Shown here: positions 43,053-54,639 of the stretch, in pieces | How positions within the stretch are numbered: the stretch's first letter is position 1 | Layout of the letters: each line of letters opens with the position of its first letter | Source of the DNA: Bolinopsis microptera | Lineage: Eukaryota > Ctenophora > Tentaculata > Lobata > Bolinopsidae | NCBI RefSeq assembly: GCF_026151205.1 | Contig: NC_087078.1 | Location: 1,817,675 to 1,877,674, forward strand | DNA length: 60,000 nucleotides | Direction: 5' to 3' | The notes under the pieces: generated by a model | What the model saw: only the letters and a program-made list of their open reading frames with translations | Told to the model about the DNA's origin: nothing | Databases searched by the model: none | Program-made: the position numbers and the translations under genes

Positions 43053-44814
43053 ATATTATGTTATCCATTTTCGGCATTTATTACGGGAAAATTATTCAAA
43101 TTTAAAATCCATTGAACCGAATAAGCGCAAAATACGATAAGCGCAAAATACGATAATTCTACTTTTGTTATGACTCTTCAAAATAAAAAGGAAGAACATT
43201 TAAGCTAGGAAACATGTCTCAGGCTTTGGGTACGCACAGCTTTGATAATTAAAAAGTGCCATTCTGCAAACAATAACCATTGTGTAAAATCCGGATTGGA
43301 ATATTGTTTATGATTCGCATGGTTGCAATGTATTCTAGTGTAAATTTGTATTAATAAATAACCATTGTGTTAGAAATAAAACACTCTTTTCAACTATATG
43401 TTACATGGCGAGATCCTCATCAAAAAGGATTAGTCTGCGTCGCTGCGTCATTACTTTGTAATTATATACAACTTCGGCGGGTAATATTTCTCCATCCTTT
43501 TCAATCTGCAGCTCATCTTCCCCATCTTCTCATGCAATCTGTAAGCCGTGATTATTTGATAGATTTCAGGTAGTATTGCGTAATATATAATATGTACGCG
43601 GTGAATATTTGTAAATTGATGACGATAAGTTAAGTCTTATATCATAGCTTTATAACATGTTGTGTCGCTAGTCCCAACCCTGTGGAGCCACGCCCATATT
43701 TCATATCAGGCACGTATATAATGGGATATTTGAATCTCAGCTTCTGAAGGTCTTAGAGACTCAAAATTGAGTTTAAAATGACCGCAATGCACATGTTTAT
43801 ATTGGCACTGTGAAGGTCATGAAAGCCCAAAATGCTTATTTTTGGAAAAAAATTCAGAAAAACTGATTTTCACTTGGGCGCGAGTGAAACATCTACTCTA
43901 GAAATTAAGTGAAATTAGGTATGAAGTTCAGTGAAGTACGTCTATAAACACAGGATTCTTTGTATGGTCATTCTGCATCGGAATTTATAAGGTACGCAAA
44001 TCCTAGGGGGGATTTCTACCATAATTGATAATTAAGTACATGTTTGATGTTACTATTTGTTACATTTTGTTTTCTGACAACTTAAAAGCTCAAAAATCTA
44101 TCATGCCCCTCACAAAATGGGCAAAGAATATAGTAAATTGGAGTTTTACTGTACGTGGTTTCGAGAAAAACGAAATCGTCAGGAACCTGTTCAGAGCGTA
44201 ACGTCATGGTCGATATTGCGAAATCCTTATTAAGTTATTAGAGGCCATTTTATTTCTACTGCGTGGGGTTGACTATTAAGTTTCTATAAAGGAGGTGGTT
44301 GGCAGACCACCTGTATTTAATTGTTATTGTTAGAGTAGTATTCTACCAGCTACCTTTTCACAAACTTTATAACGTCATTTTATTTAAATATCACTATGAT
44401 TTTAGCTAATCTACAAACACTTACCTGAGGACCTCAGGCTGAGATTCGGCGGAATGGCAGGCTGAGAGCGGCCCGGTAAACAAGCACCTGCTCAAATTTC
44501 CTTTTGAATTCGATTCAATGATTTCTCTCCTAACAGCAGAATAGGCATTGGTGCCATAATATATTTGATTTTGTTGCCTATGGTCTTTCTAGCAAATTAT
44601 TTGCAGCTGACAAACCTGGTAATGAACACACCTGACTCAGATTTGTAATCTTTGGCAATAAAAAGTGCAGTTTTCAAATTCTGATAAATGCCCGGCAAAT
44701 TTCAGAATTCGGCCGCCAAATTTGAAGGCCTAACTCTTAACTCAAAATTCCACTCCAAAACTTAAGGTCATCAGACAATACGTTGATTCTGAAAATTTCA
44801 TGAAAAAATATTGA
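43053..44814. other. Non-coding interval
   Basis: No genes seen. An 18-bp unit containing AAGCGCAAAATACGAT is tandemly duplicated at about 43120-43155. Confidence 0.35.
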
Positions 44815-44834
44815 GGGGGGGGGGGGGGGGGGGG
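44815..44834. repeat. 20-bp poly(G) run
   Basis: G run followed by TGGGGG and then GATTACGTTTGATTACGGAGG, wording like the G-core MITE at 14953, of which it may be a relic. Confidence 0.6.
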
Positions 44835-44903
44835 TGGGGGTAGGTCTTGATTACGTTTGATTACGGAGGGGGGAGGGGGATAAAAATTGCTATTAAATAT
44901 TGA

Positions 44904-45332
44904 TTAGTGATTCTCTCTGAGTAATTTTTCTAGCCCATCACTCAGTCTTTTAAACAACACAATTTGGAATAACTTCGATACAGTTGAGCGTAAAGTTATC
45001 CCTCAGTTATAATTGTTGCAATATGTGAGGTCCCCTTTCTTTGGGATAATGGTGATTATTCCTTTTCTCCAACCATTAGGAATATCCTCACTTTTCCATA
45101 CCGTTTCAAAAAGATCCTTTAACCAAGGCAGAAGTCCAGGAGAACCGTACTTTAACAGTTCATTTGAAATTTCATCAATTCCAGCACTCTTGTAGTTCTT
45201 CAACTTCTTGATAGCTTCCTCAATTTCAAACAAGGACTGTGGTTCATCATCATTACTAAGGTATTCAAAAGAGAGTACCTTTTCATCCTGATCCAATATA
45301 AAGAAATCCACCGCATTTGCTGCTGGCGTCAA
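44904..45332 (-). pseudogene. LINE reverse transcriptase fragment with nonsense mutation
   Basis: Minus strand encodes the start of a non-LTR RT domain: EEAIKKLKNYKSAGIDEISN, LKDLFETVWKSEDIPNGW then IITIIPKKGD. It stops at a TGA (45006-45008) in the middle of the conserved CNNYRGI-like block. The same frame then continues GITLRSTVSKLF and ends at 44904. Only the fingers region is left; it is a 5'- and 3'-truncated relic. Confidence 0.85.
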
Positions 45333-45700
45333 CTATATATCGCTATTAAAAATAATAATTCTGGCATGGGATCATACAGATACCATGTGCATTGTGCTAC
45401 TAGACTCTGGGGTATTTAAACACAAAAAGGATTCAAATTTCATTAAATCGATAGAGATCGCATTTGTGTCGTTTGTTCGGTAAGGTATTTAGTGACTTTG
45501 TCTTTGATAATTGAAAATTTGTTCACTCGCCGAGTCGCCGTGACCTCACCCACATTATCTATGCTAGTTTACAAAATTTATCATTTGTATTAGTAATCAA
45601 CTAATACTATTGACCTTTGCCAATCTGGAATATAGATATTTAAAATATAATTACAGCTTCAGAATACAGCTTCATATTAATTAACTAATTTACCTCCAGA
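45333..45700. other. Upstream region of GPCR copy 1
   Basis: AT-rich, no gene. Ends in a pyrimidine-rich AG (TTTACCTCCAG, AG 45698-45699) one base before the GPCR ATG. Confidence 0.4.
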
Positions 45701-46621
45701 ATGGTTGAGTTCGACAGAAGCCAGGTGACAGCGTATCTCTTTATCTCAGTGATATACAGTCTGATCGGTATACCAGCCAACATTCTCTCCCTGATCTTCT
45801 TCTTGAAGAAGGACAACTCAGGACATATCAGCAGATCAATATTTATCCTACTAAACTCAACAGACTTGTTTGTTTGCTTCTGTTTTATTCTTCTCTCTGT
45901 CTCCTATATTTCTCTTCTGACTGGAGGAAACGTCATGGAATCCTCAACATACTGTTCCGTGGTGCTAGCTACTTTCCCCACCGCTCAACAATTCTCCATT
46001 TTCATCACAGCGGTGTTCTGTATTGTGAGGACTGTATCTATTGTGAAACCTATTCTGACGGTATCAAAAAGAGTGGTATTCGCAATCATCTCATTATATT
46101 TTGGAGTGCTGATTGTTCGAAATGTCTTGCTATTCAGGGATGATTCCTTGATAGCTGCGTTCAGACCTAACGGAATAAGATGTGGTTGGCAGAACAAAAA
46201 GACTGGGCAACTGGCGGATTTCTCAAAAATAAGCTTCATCCTCATATCTCTCATCTTGACTCCATCCATTCTAGGGTGCCTCCTCTCCATTTGCTGGCTA
46301 AAAAGACCTCAACAATTTCCTGTGACTCCAACCAAAAGAAAAGCAACTATCACTGTAGTAATCCTGACAATAGTTTGCGTGGTGGCCTCGTCAGCATTCG
46401 TTGTCGAGAGGATCATGAGACTAAAGAAGATGGAGGTCTCGCCACTCATGGAGAACATAGCTCTACAGTTTGCATACTCGTTAACTTGTGTGGCTAATCC
46501 CACTGTGTATTTTACCAGGTTGAGTAGACTAAGAGAGTTTGTAAAGGGTTTGTTTAGGTTTCAGGTTAGACTACCTGGGTCACGTGATACAGAGACTAAT
46601 ATAAATACTCCCGGAAGTTGA
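45701..46621 (+). CDS. Rhodopsin-class (class A) GPCR, copy 1
   Basis: Intronless 306-residue seven-helix receptor of the plasma membrane; ligand unknown. Helix 1 has GIPANILSL (the G..N motif), helix 2 NSTDLFVC (D55). C85 and C161 can form the extracellular disulfide. The end of helix 3 reads IVRT, keeping the conserved Arg (R110) but not the acid of DRY. Helix 7 has NPTVY (266-270). No signal peptide is predicted by eye and the N-terminus is very short (about 10 residues), as in many lineage-expanded receptors. The C-tail is short and polar. Paralogue at 52941-53891; the first 111 nt differ at only four sites. Confidence 0.9.
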   Translation: MVEFDRSQVTAYLFISVIYSLIGIPANILSLIFFLKKDNSGHISRSIFILLNSTDLFVCFCFILLSVSYISLLTGGNVMESSTYCSVVLATFPTAQQFSIFITAVFCIVRTVSIVKPILTVSKRVVFAIISLYFGVLIVRNVLLFRDDSLIAAFRPNGIRCGWQNKKTGQLADFSKISFILISLILTPSILGCLLSICWLKRPQQFPVTPTKRKATITVVILTIVCVVASSAFVVERIMRLKKMEVSPLMENIALQFAYSLTCVANPTVYFTRLSRLREFVKGLFRFQVRLPGSRDTETNINTPGS

Positions 46622-46887
46622 CCGACGTGGACTAGAATAACTGATATATATTAAAATCGTCGTTATATTGGTATTATTGGTACTGTAATACGTTTTACCC
46701 TGTGTTCCTCTTCTCCTGTCTAATCTACTATTCTTGATACCTCACTAAGTTGTAATAACGTACTCCGTGCTAATAACGTTACGTTCCTTATTTTCATTCT
46801 AAATTATATTACTTTGGTACAATATGGGGGGTGTCACGTCCGTCTATGTCCGCTTGTCTCATAGAATCCAAAAAGGACAGGACATAG

Positions 46888-46970
46888 GCGGACATAGGCG
46901 GACATAGGCGGACATAGGTGGACATAGGCGGACATAGGCGGACATAGACGGACATAGGCGGACATTAATG
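46888..46970. repeat. 10-bp subterminal array (GGCGGACATA)n
   Basis: About eight units with minor variants (GGTGGACATA, GACGGACATA), clearly grown from the terminal repeat sequence of the surrounding MITE. Confidence 0.9.
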
Positions 46971-47134
46971 GACACCTAAATTGCTAAAAAAAATGTTCAA
47001 TTTTTGCTGTTATAGGGGGATCATGTTTTTTGTCCGTTCGGTACCCTATATTTTCAAAACGGACAAAAAATAGAGCGGACAAAAACGGACAAAAATGGAC
47101 AAAAACGGACAAAAATGGAAATAACATTTAGATG

Positions 47135-48752
47135 CTTCCTCCTCCTACTCTTCCTCCTCCTCCCCCTGGGTCTTCCTGATCTTCCTCAGTCCTCTTCCTC
47201 CTCCCCTCCTCAGTCCTCCTCCTACTCCTCCTCCTCGTCCTCAGTCCTCCTCATCAGTCCTCAACAGTCCTCCTCCTCCCCAGTCCTCCTCCTCCTCCTG
47301 AGTCCTCCTCCTGGGTCCTCCTCCTTCTCTTCATCCTCCTCCTCTTCCTCCTCAGTCCTCAGTCCTCCTCAGTCCTTCTCCTCATCCTTCTCCTCATCCT
47401 TCTCCTCAGTCCTTCATCCTCCTCCTCAGTCCTCCCCCAGTCCCCCTCCTCCTCCTCCTATTCAGTCCTCCTCCTCAGTCCTCCTCCTCAGTCCTCCTCA
47501 GTCCTCCTCCTCCTCCTCCTCTTCCCTCTCAGTCATCCTCCTCAGCCATCCTCCTCAGTCCTCCTCAGTCCTCCTCCTCAGTCCTCCTCCTCCTGGCCTG
47601 GGTCCTCCTCCTCCTCTTCATCCTCCTCCTCTTCCTCCTCGGTCCTCAGTCCTCCTCCTCCTGGGTCCTCCTCATCATCCTTCTCATCAGTCCTCCTCCT
47701 CCCCAGTCCTCTCCCAGTCCCCCTCCTTCTCCTCCTCCTATTCAGTCCTCCTCCTCCTCCTCCTCAGTTCTCCTCAGTCCTCCTTCTCATTTCTCCTAAG
47801 TCCTCCTGAGTCCTCCTCCTGAGTCCTCCTCCTCTTCCTTCTGAGTCCTCCTCCTCCTCCCTCTCAGTCATCCTCCTCAGTCATCATCCTCAGCCATCCT
47901 CCTCAGCCATCCTCCTCAGTACTCCTCAGTCCTCCTCCTTCTCAGTCATCGTCAGTCCTCCTCCTCAGTCCTCCTCCTCCTCCTGGGTCCTCCTCCTCCT
48001 CCTCCTCCTGGGTCCTCCTGGGTCTTCCTGATCCTCCCCAGTCCTCTTCCTCCTCCCCTCCTCAGTCCTCCTCCTACTCTTCCTCCTCGTCCTCAGTCCT
48101 CCTCATCAGTCCTCAACAGTTCTCCTCCTCCCCAGTCCTTCTCCTCCTCCTGGGGCCTTTTCCTGGGTCCTCCTCCTGGGTCCTCTTCCTCCTGGGTCCT
48201 CCTCCTCCTGGGTCCTCCTTCTCCTCCTCAGTCCTTCTCCTCCTCCTCCTCAGTCCTCTTCCTCCTCTTCCTCCTCCTCCTCTCTCTCAGTCATCCTCCT
48301 CAGCCATCCTCCTCAGCCATCCTCCTCAGTCCTCCTCCTTCTCAGTCCTCCTCAGTCCTCCTCCTCAGTCCTCCTCTTCCTCAGTCATCCTCCTCCTCTT
48401 CCTCCTCCTCCTCCCTCTCAGTCATCCTCCTCAGCCATCCTCCTCAGCCATCCTCCTCAGTCCTCCTCCTTCTCAGTCCTCCTCAGTCCTCCTCCTCAGT
48501 CCTCCTCCTTCTCAGTCCTCCTCCTCAGTCCTCCTCCTCCTCAGTCATCCTCCTCAGTTCTCCTCCTCCTCCTCCTAGGTCCTCCTTCTGGGTCCTCCTC
48601 CTCCTCCTCCTGGGTCTTCCTGATCCTTCTCCTCCCTCTCAGTCATCCTCCTTAGTCATCCTCCTCAGTCATCCTCCTCAGCCATCCTCCTCGGCCATCC
48701 TTCTCAGCCATCCTCCTCAGTACTCTTCAGTACTCTTCAGTACTCTTCAGTC
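47135..48752. repeat. TCC-rich satellite (TCCTCCTCAG variants)
   Basis: About 1.6 kb of imperfect TCC/TCCTCAG units with longer-range duplication: the blocks near 47155-47215 and 48005-48070 share CTGGGTCTTCCTGATC. The Ser/Pro-rich open frame through it is a repeat translation. Confidence 0.95.
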
Positions 48753-48771
48753 CTCAAAATGTTTGTCCGCT

Positions 48772-48945
48772 AATGTCCGCTAATGTCCACCAATGTCCAT
48801 CCAAGTCCGCCAATGTCCGTCCGGGTCCGCCAATGTCCGTCCGAGTCCGCCAATGTCCGTCCGGGTCCGCCAATGTCCGTCCGAGTCCGCCAATGTCCGT
48901 CCGAGTCCGCCAATGTCCGTCCGTGTCCGCCAATGTCCCAAAAAA
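48772..48945. repeat. 20-bp array (GTCCGCCAATGTCCGTCCGG)n
   Basis: Eight to nine units, alternating CGGG, CGAG and CGTG variants, on the right side of the split MITE. Open in several frames on both strands only because of its composition. Confidence 0.9.
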
Positions 48946-49022
48946 CACGTCCGTTGTCTCATAGAATCCAAAAAGGACAGGACATAGGCGGACATAGACG
49001 GACATGACACCCCCCCCAATAT

Positions 49023-50430
49023 GCCAAAGGCACACATGTAGGAGTGGATAATAGTTGGTAGGTAGTGAGCCTAACATTAGGGTTACTGGTTATCCTACCT
49101 TTAAAATCATGTAATAACTAATAATACTATTACAAACCACCACTTACCAGTTATAACAATCCAATACGATATCAGAGGCAATTTTACAGAAGAGGCAATA
49201 TCATAATAACAGAATTTGCTAGTTGACAAATCAAATCCTGCTCTTACTTCTTTAAAATACTCTCGCTTTACTTGCGTGCGTGATTTTAGTGGGTACCATG
49301 GGATCATGGGTTTTGGTACTTTGGTACGGGGCATATCTTGAATATGTTGAGCCCTCCAGTGCAGTATTTACGAGGTACGCGGTACACCTCATCAATAGAT
49401 TGGACTACAGAACACTGCTTTACAAGGAACAAAGCCAGACTCGCCCCGGCTAATCTATTGATGAGGCATTCTTGCATAATACTAACTAAACTGTACATAC
49501 TCGAATACATTTTGCGGGCGTCCTCGAATATATTTTCCGTTTAGTTAGAGTATAATCCCCCTTTGGTAGAGCATTATATTCTACAAGAGGGGATTTAACA
49601 TCCATTCTATGTTGTTGATGTTAACAATTTTACTGTCAGGGAATGCTTTATTGTTTAGCACTTTCGTTGTAACTTGTAATACTAGTCTTCCCAAAATATT
49701 CCCAAAAGAATATTGAGTCAGAAATTCTTTGTTAGAAGCGCTTTAAAAAAAAACAAAAAAAACAGTTTTCATTCACAGCTGCATTATGTTCTATATATTT
49801 TCTGCAAATAATCGTTTTCTTCACTAAAAACGTGATTATCCTGCTTGTTTCTATAACTCCATACTAAAACTAAAGTTACATAAAAAACATGCATAGTCTT
49901 ATTATTATTATGTGTAACAAAAATATACATTGACCTCAGAACGTGTCTAAACTATTCACAGCGAAAAAAGGCCATCATCTAAATGAATGATCGGTTTAAA
50001 AATGTAAATCCCATGATAGGCGCTGAGTAGGATCATATTTTATTCTTCATTCTTATATTTAGTCGATTAGCCGCGTTTGTCAATTAGATAAACTAGAAGA
50101 AAAGGTAGATAATCGACTAGTAAATTCGTCATTGGTAATGATAGGACTCATTTTTCAAGATGTTTTTGGATAATTGCCCGGTTATTAACTTCTATTTGAA
50201 GGCTTAGAGACCCTTAGAAAATATAGGACTGTGCAGAGATGAAATTGAGATGAAATAATCCATTGACTTTGAATCTTGTCCCTTAAATGTTACAATAAAG
50301 CTTTTTTCTATCGGCACATTCTATCCACATGTTTGTTTTCCACTGATTAATGAGCTAAACGTTTGACTGCTAATCTTGTAGCTTTAATGTGCGCTCCTCT
50401 CCAGGGTACAGAGTCTAGAGAACGTCTTGT
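49023..50430. other. Non-coding interval
   Basis: No genes. A 15-bp inverted repeat, CCTCATCAATAGATT at 49387-49401 and its complement at 49452-49466, encloses 50 bp. Confidence 0.35.
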
Positions 50431-50614
<184 letters not shown>

Positions 50615-52662
50615 GTAGTCTGATGAGATATCTCTCATTTGTAGACAGCTTGCCACCCCCGCTACTCTGGTTATGCTTATAAAACCTCGCCATTATCTTT
50701 AAAGCATAAATACTGTAATCTTTATTAGTCTATATTTCTCGTAAAACCCTAAAAGCAACACCTCTTTTGGTTAAAATTTCACATCCAATCAGTCGCAGAG
50801 ACGTAATTAAAGTGAATCAACGCAACTTGACAATCGTGTAGATCAAGTTTGATTTGCGAAATACCATTTTATGTAGTACATACTTAAAATATAGCTCATC
50901 TTGATAATAATATGATGAGCTGATCATTCATCAAAGCAAGACATCAGCATTGAACTTGAGGTGTCGATTGTTTGAACAGTTTAGTCACGCTTAAACCGTG
51001 CTATAGTGTCTGCCCCGGGATGGTATAATGATATTTGTTTTGCAATCTTTGTAATCAATATAATATCCCTGGATCGCAGACATTTCTTGGTCATTCTAGC
51101 TACAGTTGGCTTTCTTTGTTATTCTTTCGTGTTGACCTGGTATTTAATTTTGTTCATTTCAGTCTTCGTTTTACAATTTTGTTCAATGAAAAAAGCTTGT
51201 GACCTTAACGCGTTCCTGTTACCAATACTTGATTAAATACTGGGCGTTTATACAGTTATTGGGCTGTACGTGCGCTGCGTCAGATTAGTTATAATAACCT
51301 AATAATACTGCATTATGCATAAAATTACAATGATGAATGGTTATATTACTAGAATTGTCACAACGCATTGTCAAGTTAATCAGAGTAATATTGATTTATT
51401 CGTTGCCTCACTTCTAATTTGGTAGATTCATTTTCTTTAGTAAAGCAACCCATCGGAAGCAGAAACCCACCAATCACTGATAATTAAATTATAATAATAA
51501 TATCGATACATTATAATAATAATATCAGTAATTATAACACAGCATCCTGCCCTTCCCTGCTTGGATTAGTTTTGACGTTGATAGTAGTCATCTGGTAACC
51601 TACCTCTTTTGGACACATAGTGCGGGTTGTTGCCCTAATTATAATTAGTATAGTCACCAACACCTTCATAGTGAATAGTGCAGCTCAATAACAGCAGTAG
51701 TATAGTAACAACGTTTAGTTGCACTGGTTGCTGGTTGGTTACTGTTAGGTTATGTTCACTTCATTGTTTTGGGTGATGTTCCTGTAGGAGATCTGGAGAT
51801 GGTTACCATGGTTACCAAGGGGTGGTTACCATGGTTACCACCCCGGTATAGTAGGGGGTCTTACTTGACCACATGTTGATAGCGTAATATAGGACCGATC
51901 CCTAGTATCTTGTTTGGTGAAACTGTGTTATATTTTCAGTTCAGTATTCAATAATCACATTAAAAACTGATTCAAGAAAATGAATTTAAGTGACAGTTAT
52001 CATAAGCAATAAGCCTTCTTCATTGAATTGCTCAAGAATTCCTGTAGTTGCCTGGATAACTCCCTCAATTAGGCTAACGACGAACAATTTTTCCTCGGGA
52101 TAGGTTTAGTTATATACGTTGTATTATAGTTATACAGCATAAGAATCTCTTTTTTGTAGCAGGTTTTTTGAATTTGGTTTTTTGCAGCCATTTGATATCA
52201 CCTATAAACGTGTGACTAAGATTTACAAATTTTGGAGTCATTTTCGATTTTGTGAAAACTATCGCTCTGAAAGCCAATCTTTGTGTGCTTGAAAGGTGAG
52301 ATGGATTCTGACACTACGTTATTCTTGTACATTAAATTTACTCTAACTAACTAAAATACAATTCCTAACGTTATAATATCTCCGTTAAATAAAATAACCA
52401 TAATTTACTGAATGGCACGAATTGCGACAGGGTTAACTAAATAACAACCTGATGATATTTTGATGAAACTTCAGTGTTCTATAAAAAAGTAACTCGTGTT
52501 TGTTACAGCTATGCAACGTATCATTTACTTTGTTACTATTAGTTTATCGAAGTGCTATTATGATGTTTATTATTTATAGTTTACTATCGTTATCTTTTAA
52601 AACCCTGTAGCTATAACTTCTGCATTTTGGCATCTATCCAGAAGAGCAAGTTTAGAGGTTGG
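50615..52662. other. Non-coding interval upstream of GPCR copy 2
   Basis: No supported gene; the 76-codon hydrophobic frame at 51006-51236 has no domain. TGGTTACCATGGTTACCA occurs twice, at 51798-51815 and 51824-51841, near-palindromes similar to RFX X-box half sites. Confidence 0.35.
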
Positions 52663-52894
52663 TGGTAACTGGTAACTGGTAACTGGTAACTGGTAACTGG
52701 TAACTGGTAACTGGTTACTGGTTACTGGTAACTGGTAACTGGTTACTGGTTACTGGTTACTGGTAACTGGTAACTGGTTACTGGTTACTGGTTACTGGTT
52801 ACTGGTTACTGGTTACTGGTTACTGATTACTGGTAACTAGTTACTGGTTACTGGTTACTGGTTACTGGTTACTGGTTACTGGTTACTGGTTACT
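52663..52894. repeat. 7-bp minisatellite (TGGTAAC/TGGTTAC)n just upstream of GPCR copy 2
   Basis: About 33 units of two 7-mer types arranged in runs, ending 47 bp before the GPCR start codon and directly before a pyrimidine-rich acceptor. GGTAAC matches the RFX half site RGYAAC; regulatory use is speculative. Confidence 0.9.
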
Positions 52895-52940
52895 CTAACC
52901 TAACTGTAACCTTTCACCTACTCAGAACATCTCAAGAAGA

Positions 52941-53891
52941 ATGGTTGAGTTCGACAGAAGCCAGGTGACAGCGTATCTCTGTATCTCAGTGATATACAGT
53001 TTGATCGGGATACCAGCCAACATTCTCTCCCTGATCTTCTTCTTGAAGAAACAAGGAAAATACCACATCAGTCGCTTTATCTTCATCCTCCTAAACCTAA
53101 CAGATCTTCTCATCTGTTTGTGTTTTATCCTGGTGAGCGCTTCCTACATTTCACTTTTACGTGAGGGTGAATTTGTTGAGTCTCCAACCTACTGTCCCCT
53201 CTACCTAGCTGCTTTTCCCACAGCTCAACAATTCTCTGTGTTTATCACTGCAGTTCTCTGCCTCATTAGAACTGCTTCAATTGTCAAGCCCATCCTTAAC
53301 ATTCCCAAGAGAGTGGTATTTAGTATTATCTGCTCCTACCTTTGCTTGATTATAACTCGGGTCATCCTGTTGTTTAAAAACACTTCTCTCCAAGCCTCAT
53401 TTAGACCCCAATCACTGAAATGTGGCTGGGAGATCGTGAAAACTGGTCAGCTGGCTGACTTCTCACGAGTCAGCTTCATCCTTATTTCCCTGATACTTGT
53501 TCCATCAGTTTTGGGTTGCCTCATCACAATTTGTACGCTCCGTCGCTCCTCTCAACAGTTCCCCATATCCCCAGAAAAACGCAGCGCCACAGTAACTGTC
53601 ATGATCCTGACCGCTATTTGTCTGACAGCATCCTCCACGTTTGTGGCAGAGAGGATCATGAGGATGAAGGGAGTGGAGGTGTCAGCTCTAATGGAGAGTA
53701 TAGCCCTGCAGTTCGCTTATTCCTTCACTTGCGTGGCTAATCCCGCTGTGTACTTTATAAGGTTGAGGAAGCTCAGACAGTTTGTACGGGACTTGTTTAT
53801 CAAGATAACGAAGAAAAGGAGGAGGAATCTGTCTCGTCGTGCTAAAACTGTCCGGGTGACTTTGCTAGCCGAGGAGACTACACGATTGTGA
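52941..53891 (+). CDS. Rhodopsin-class (class A) GPCR, copy 2
   Basis: Intronless 316-residue receptor, same family and orientation as the copy at 45701. The motifs occupy the same places: GIPANILSL in helix 1, NLTDLLIC (D55), C85 and C161, LIRT at the end of helix 3 (Arg110 kept, acid of DRY lost) and NPAVY (267-271). The C-tail is longer and strongly basic (KITKKRRRNLSRRAK). An acceptor-like CTACTCAG ends at 52925, 15 nt before the ATG, and AATAAA follows at 54008. The near identity of the first 37 codons to copy 1, including silent sites, contrasts with clear divergence after them. Confidence 0.9.
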   Translation: MVEFDRSQVTAYLCISVIYSLIGIPANILSLIFFLKKQGKYHISRFIFILLNLTDLLICLCFILVSASYISLLREGEFVESPTYCPLYLAAFPTAQQFSVFITAVLCLIRTASIVKPILNIPKRVVFSIICSYLCLIITRVILLFKNTSLQASFRPQSLKCGWEIVKTGQLADFSRVSFILISLILVPSVLGCLITICTLRRSSQQFPISPEKRSATVTVMILTAICLTASSTFVAERIMRMKGVEVSALMESIALQFAYSFTCVANPAVYFIRLRKLRQFVRDLFIKITKKRRRNLSRRAKTVRVTLLAEETTRL

Positions 53892-54007
53892 CATCTTTCG
53901 TGAAGAGAGGAAATGAGAGGGTCTTGAATTTGACTGGAAGTGACTTGGTTATTGTATTTGGATTTCGTGTTGTACGTTTTTATTGCAAAAATGTTGCGTC
54001 AGTGTTA

Positions 54008-54013
54008 AATAAA
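54008..54013 (+). terminator. Poly(A) signal AATAAA, probably of GPCR copy 2
   Basis: Canonical hexamer 117 bp after the stop codon; no competing gene nearby. Confidence 0.5.
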
Positions 54014-54639
54014 TGTTCAAACATATGCCTTGTGATATTTGAAACCAAAATAATAATAATGTTGTATTATATTATTTAATGTCTTGGTCAACAGTGGATA
54101 CTAAATTTACGTGTAATAATCTCTCTTATCAAAGGAAGCTTTCTAGAACTAGAATAGCATTGATTAACTGGTTGCACTTCCTCGGCAAGGCAGTAACTAA
54201 TTACCCGGATGGAAATTAGCAGAAATTTAAGAAGGAAATTCCTGATTGTGCAATAATTGTGATATTATATTATATCACACATATCATATTGTATAATATT
54301 TCATTTCATTTCATGTAATATGGTTGAGACATTCGAGTAAAATACTTTATTTATAATCTGTAGAGGGGCCATTACTTAATCAATGGCACCAGATTCCTTG
54401 GAATTAAGATAAAAGGTACCCTTTACTCTAGTGTAAGGTGTAATGAGATATCTAGTTACATTTAAATCTAATTTCCGCTCATATTGCAATTGATTAACAC
54501 ACTGCTAAACAAATTATGGTTTTAAATTACATTTCCAGATTAAGTCGGGGATACAGATCGCTGATCAAGTGCAACCCATCCTGAAACTTTTTTGAAATCT
54601 TAAAATATTTGTAAGCTACTAAGAATAAATAATCTAATA
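54014..54639. other. Non-coding spacer
   Basis: AT-rich, no gene or repeat recognised beyond short ATTTC repeats at about 54299-54316. Confidence 0.35.

Larger units (their letters stand above)
46826..49017. mobile_element. MITE split by 2.1 kb of tandem repeats
   Basis: Terminal inverted repeats of about 30 bp (GGGGGGTGTCACGTCCGTCT on the left; the right, inverted, has GGGGGGGGTGTCATGTCCGT) are flanked by AATAT (46821-46825 and 49018-49022), possibly CAATAT. A core beginning TTGTCTCATAGAATCC is present twice in the same orientation, at 46854 and 48954, exactly 2,100 bp apart. The left end plus core and the core plus right end would together make a ~95-bp MITE. Between the cores are GGACATAGGC-type and TCC-rich arrays. 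No transposase. Confidence 0.75.

Noticed and set aside
47115-47822. 235-codon Ser/Pro-rich frame
   Set aside because: Pure TCC-repeat translation; frame and composition are set by the array.
48772-48945. Repeat-spacer appearance of the GTCCGCCAAT units
   Set aside because: The 'spacers' are also near-identical; it is a simple 20-bp tandem array.
46826-49017. LTR retrotransposon, because of the direct repeats 2,100 bp apart
   Set aside because: The direct repeats are short MITE cores next to inverted termini; no primer-binding site, polypurine tract or gag-pol.
51006-51236. 76-codon hydrophobic frame as a membrane protein
   Set aside because: AT-rich random sequence readily gives Phe/Leu/Ile-rich frames; no family features.
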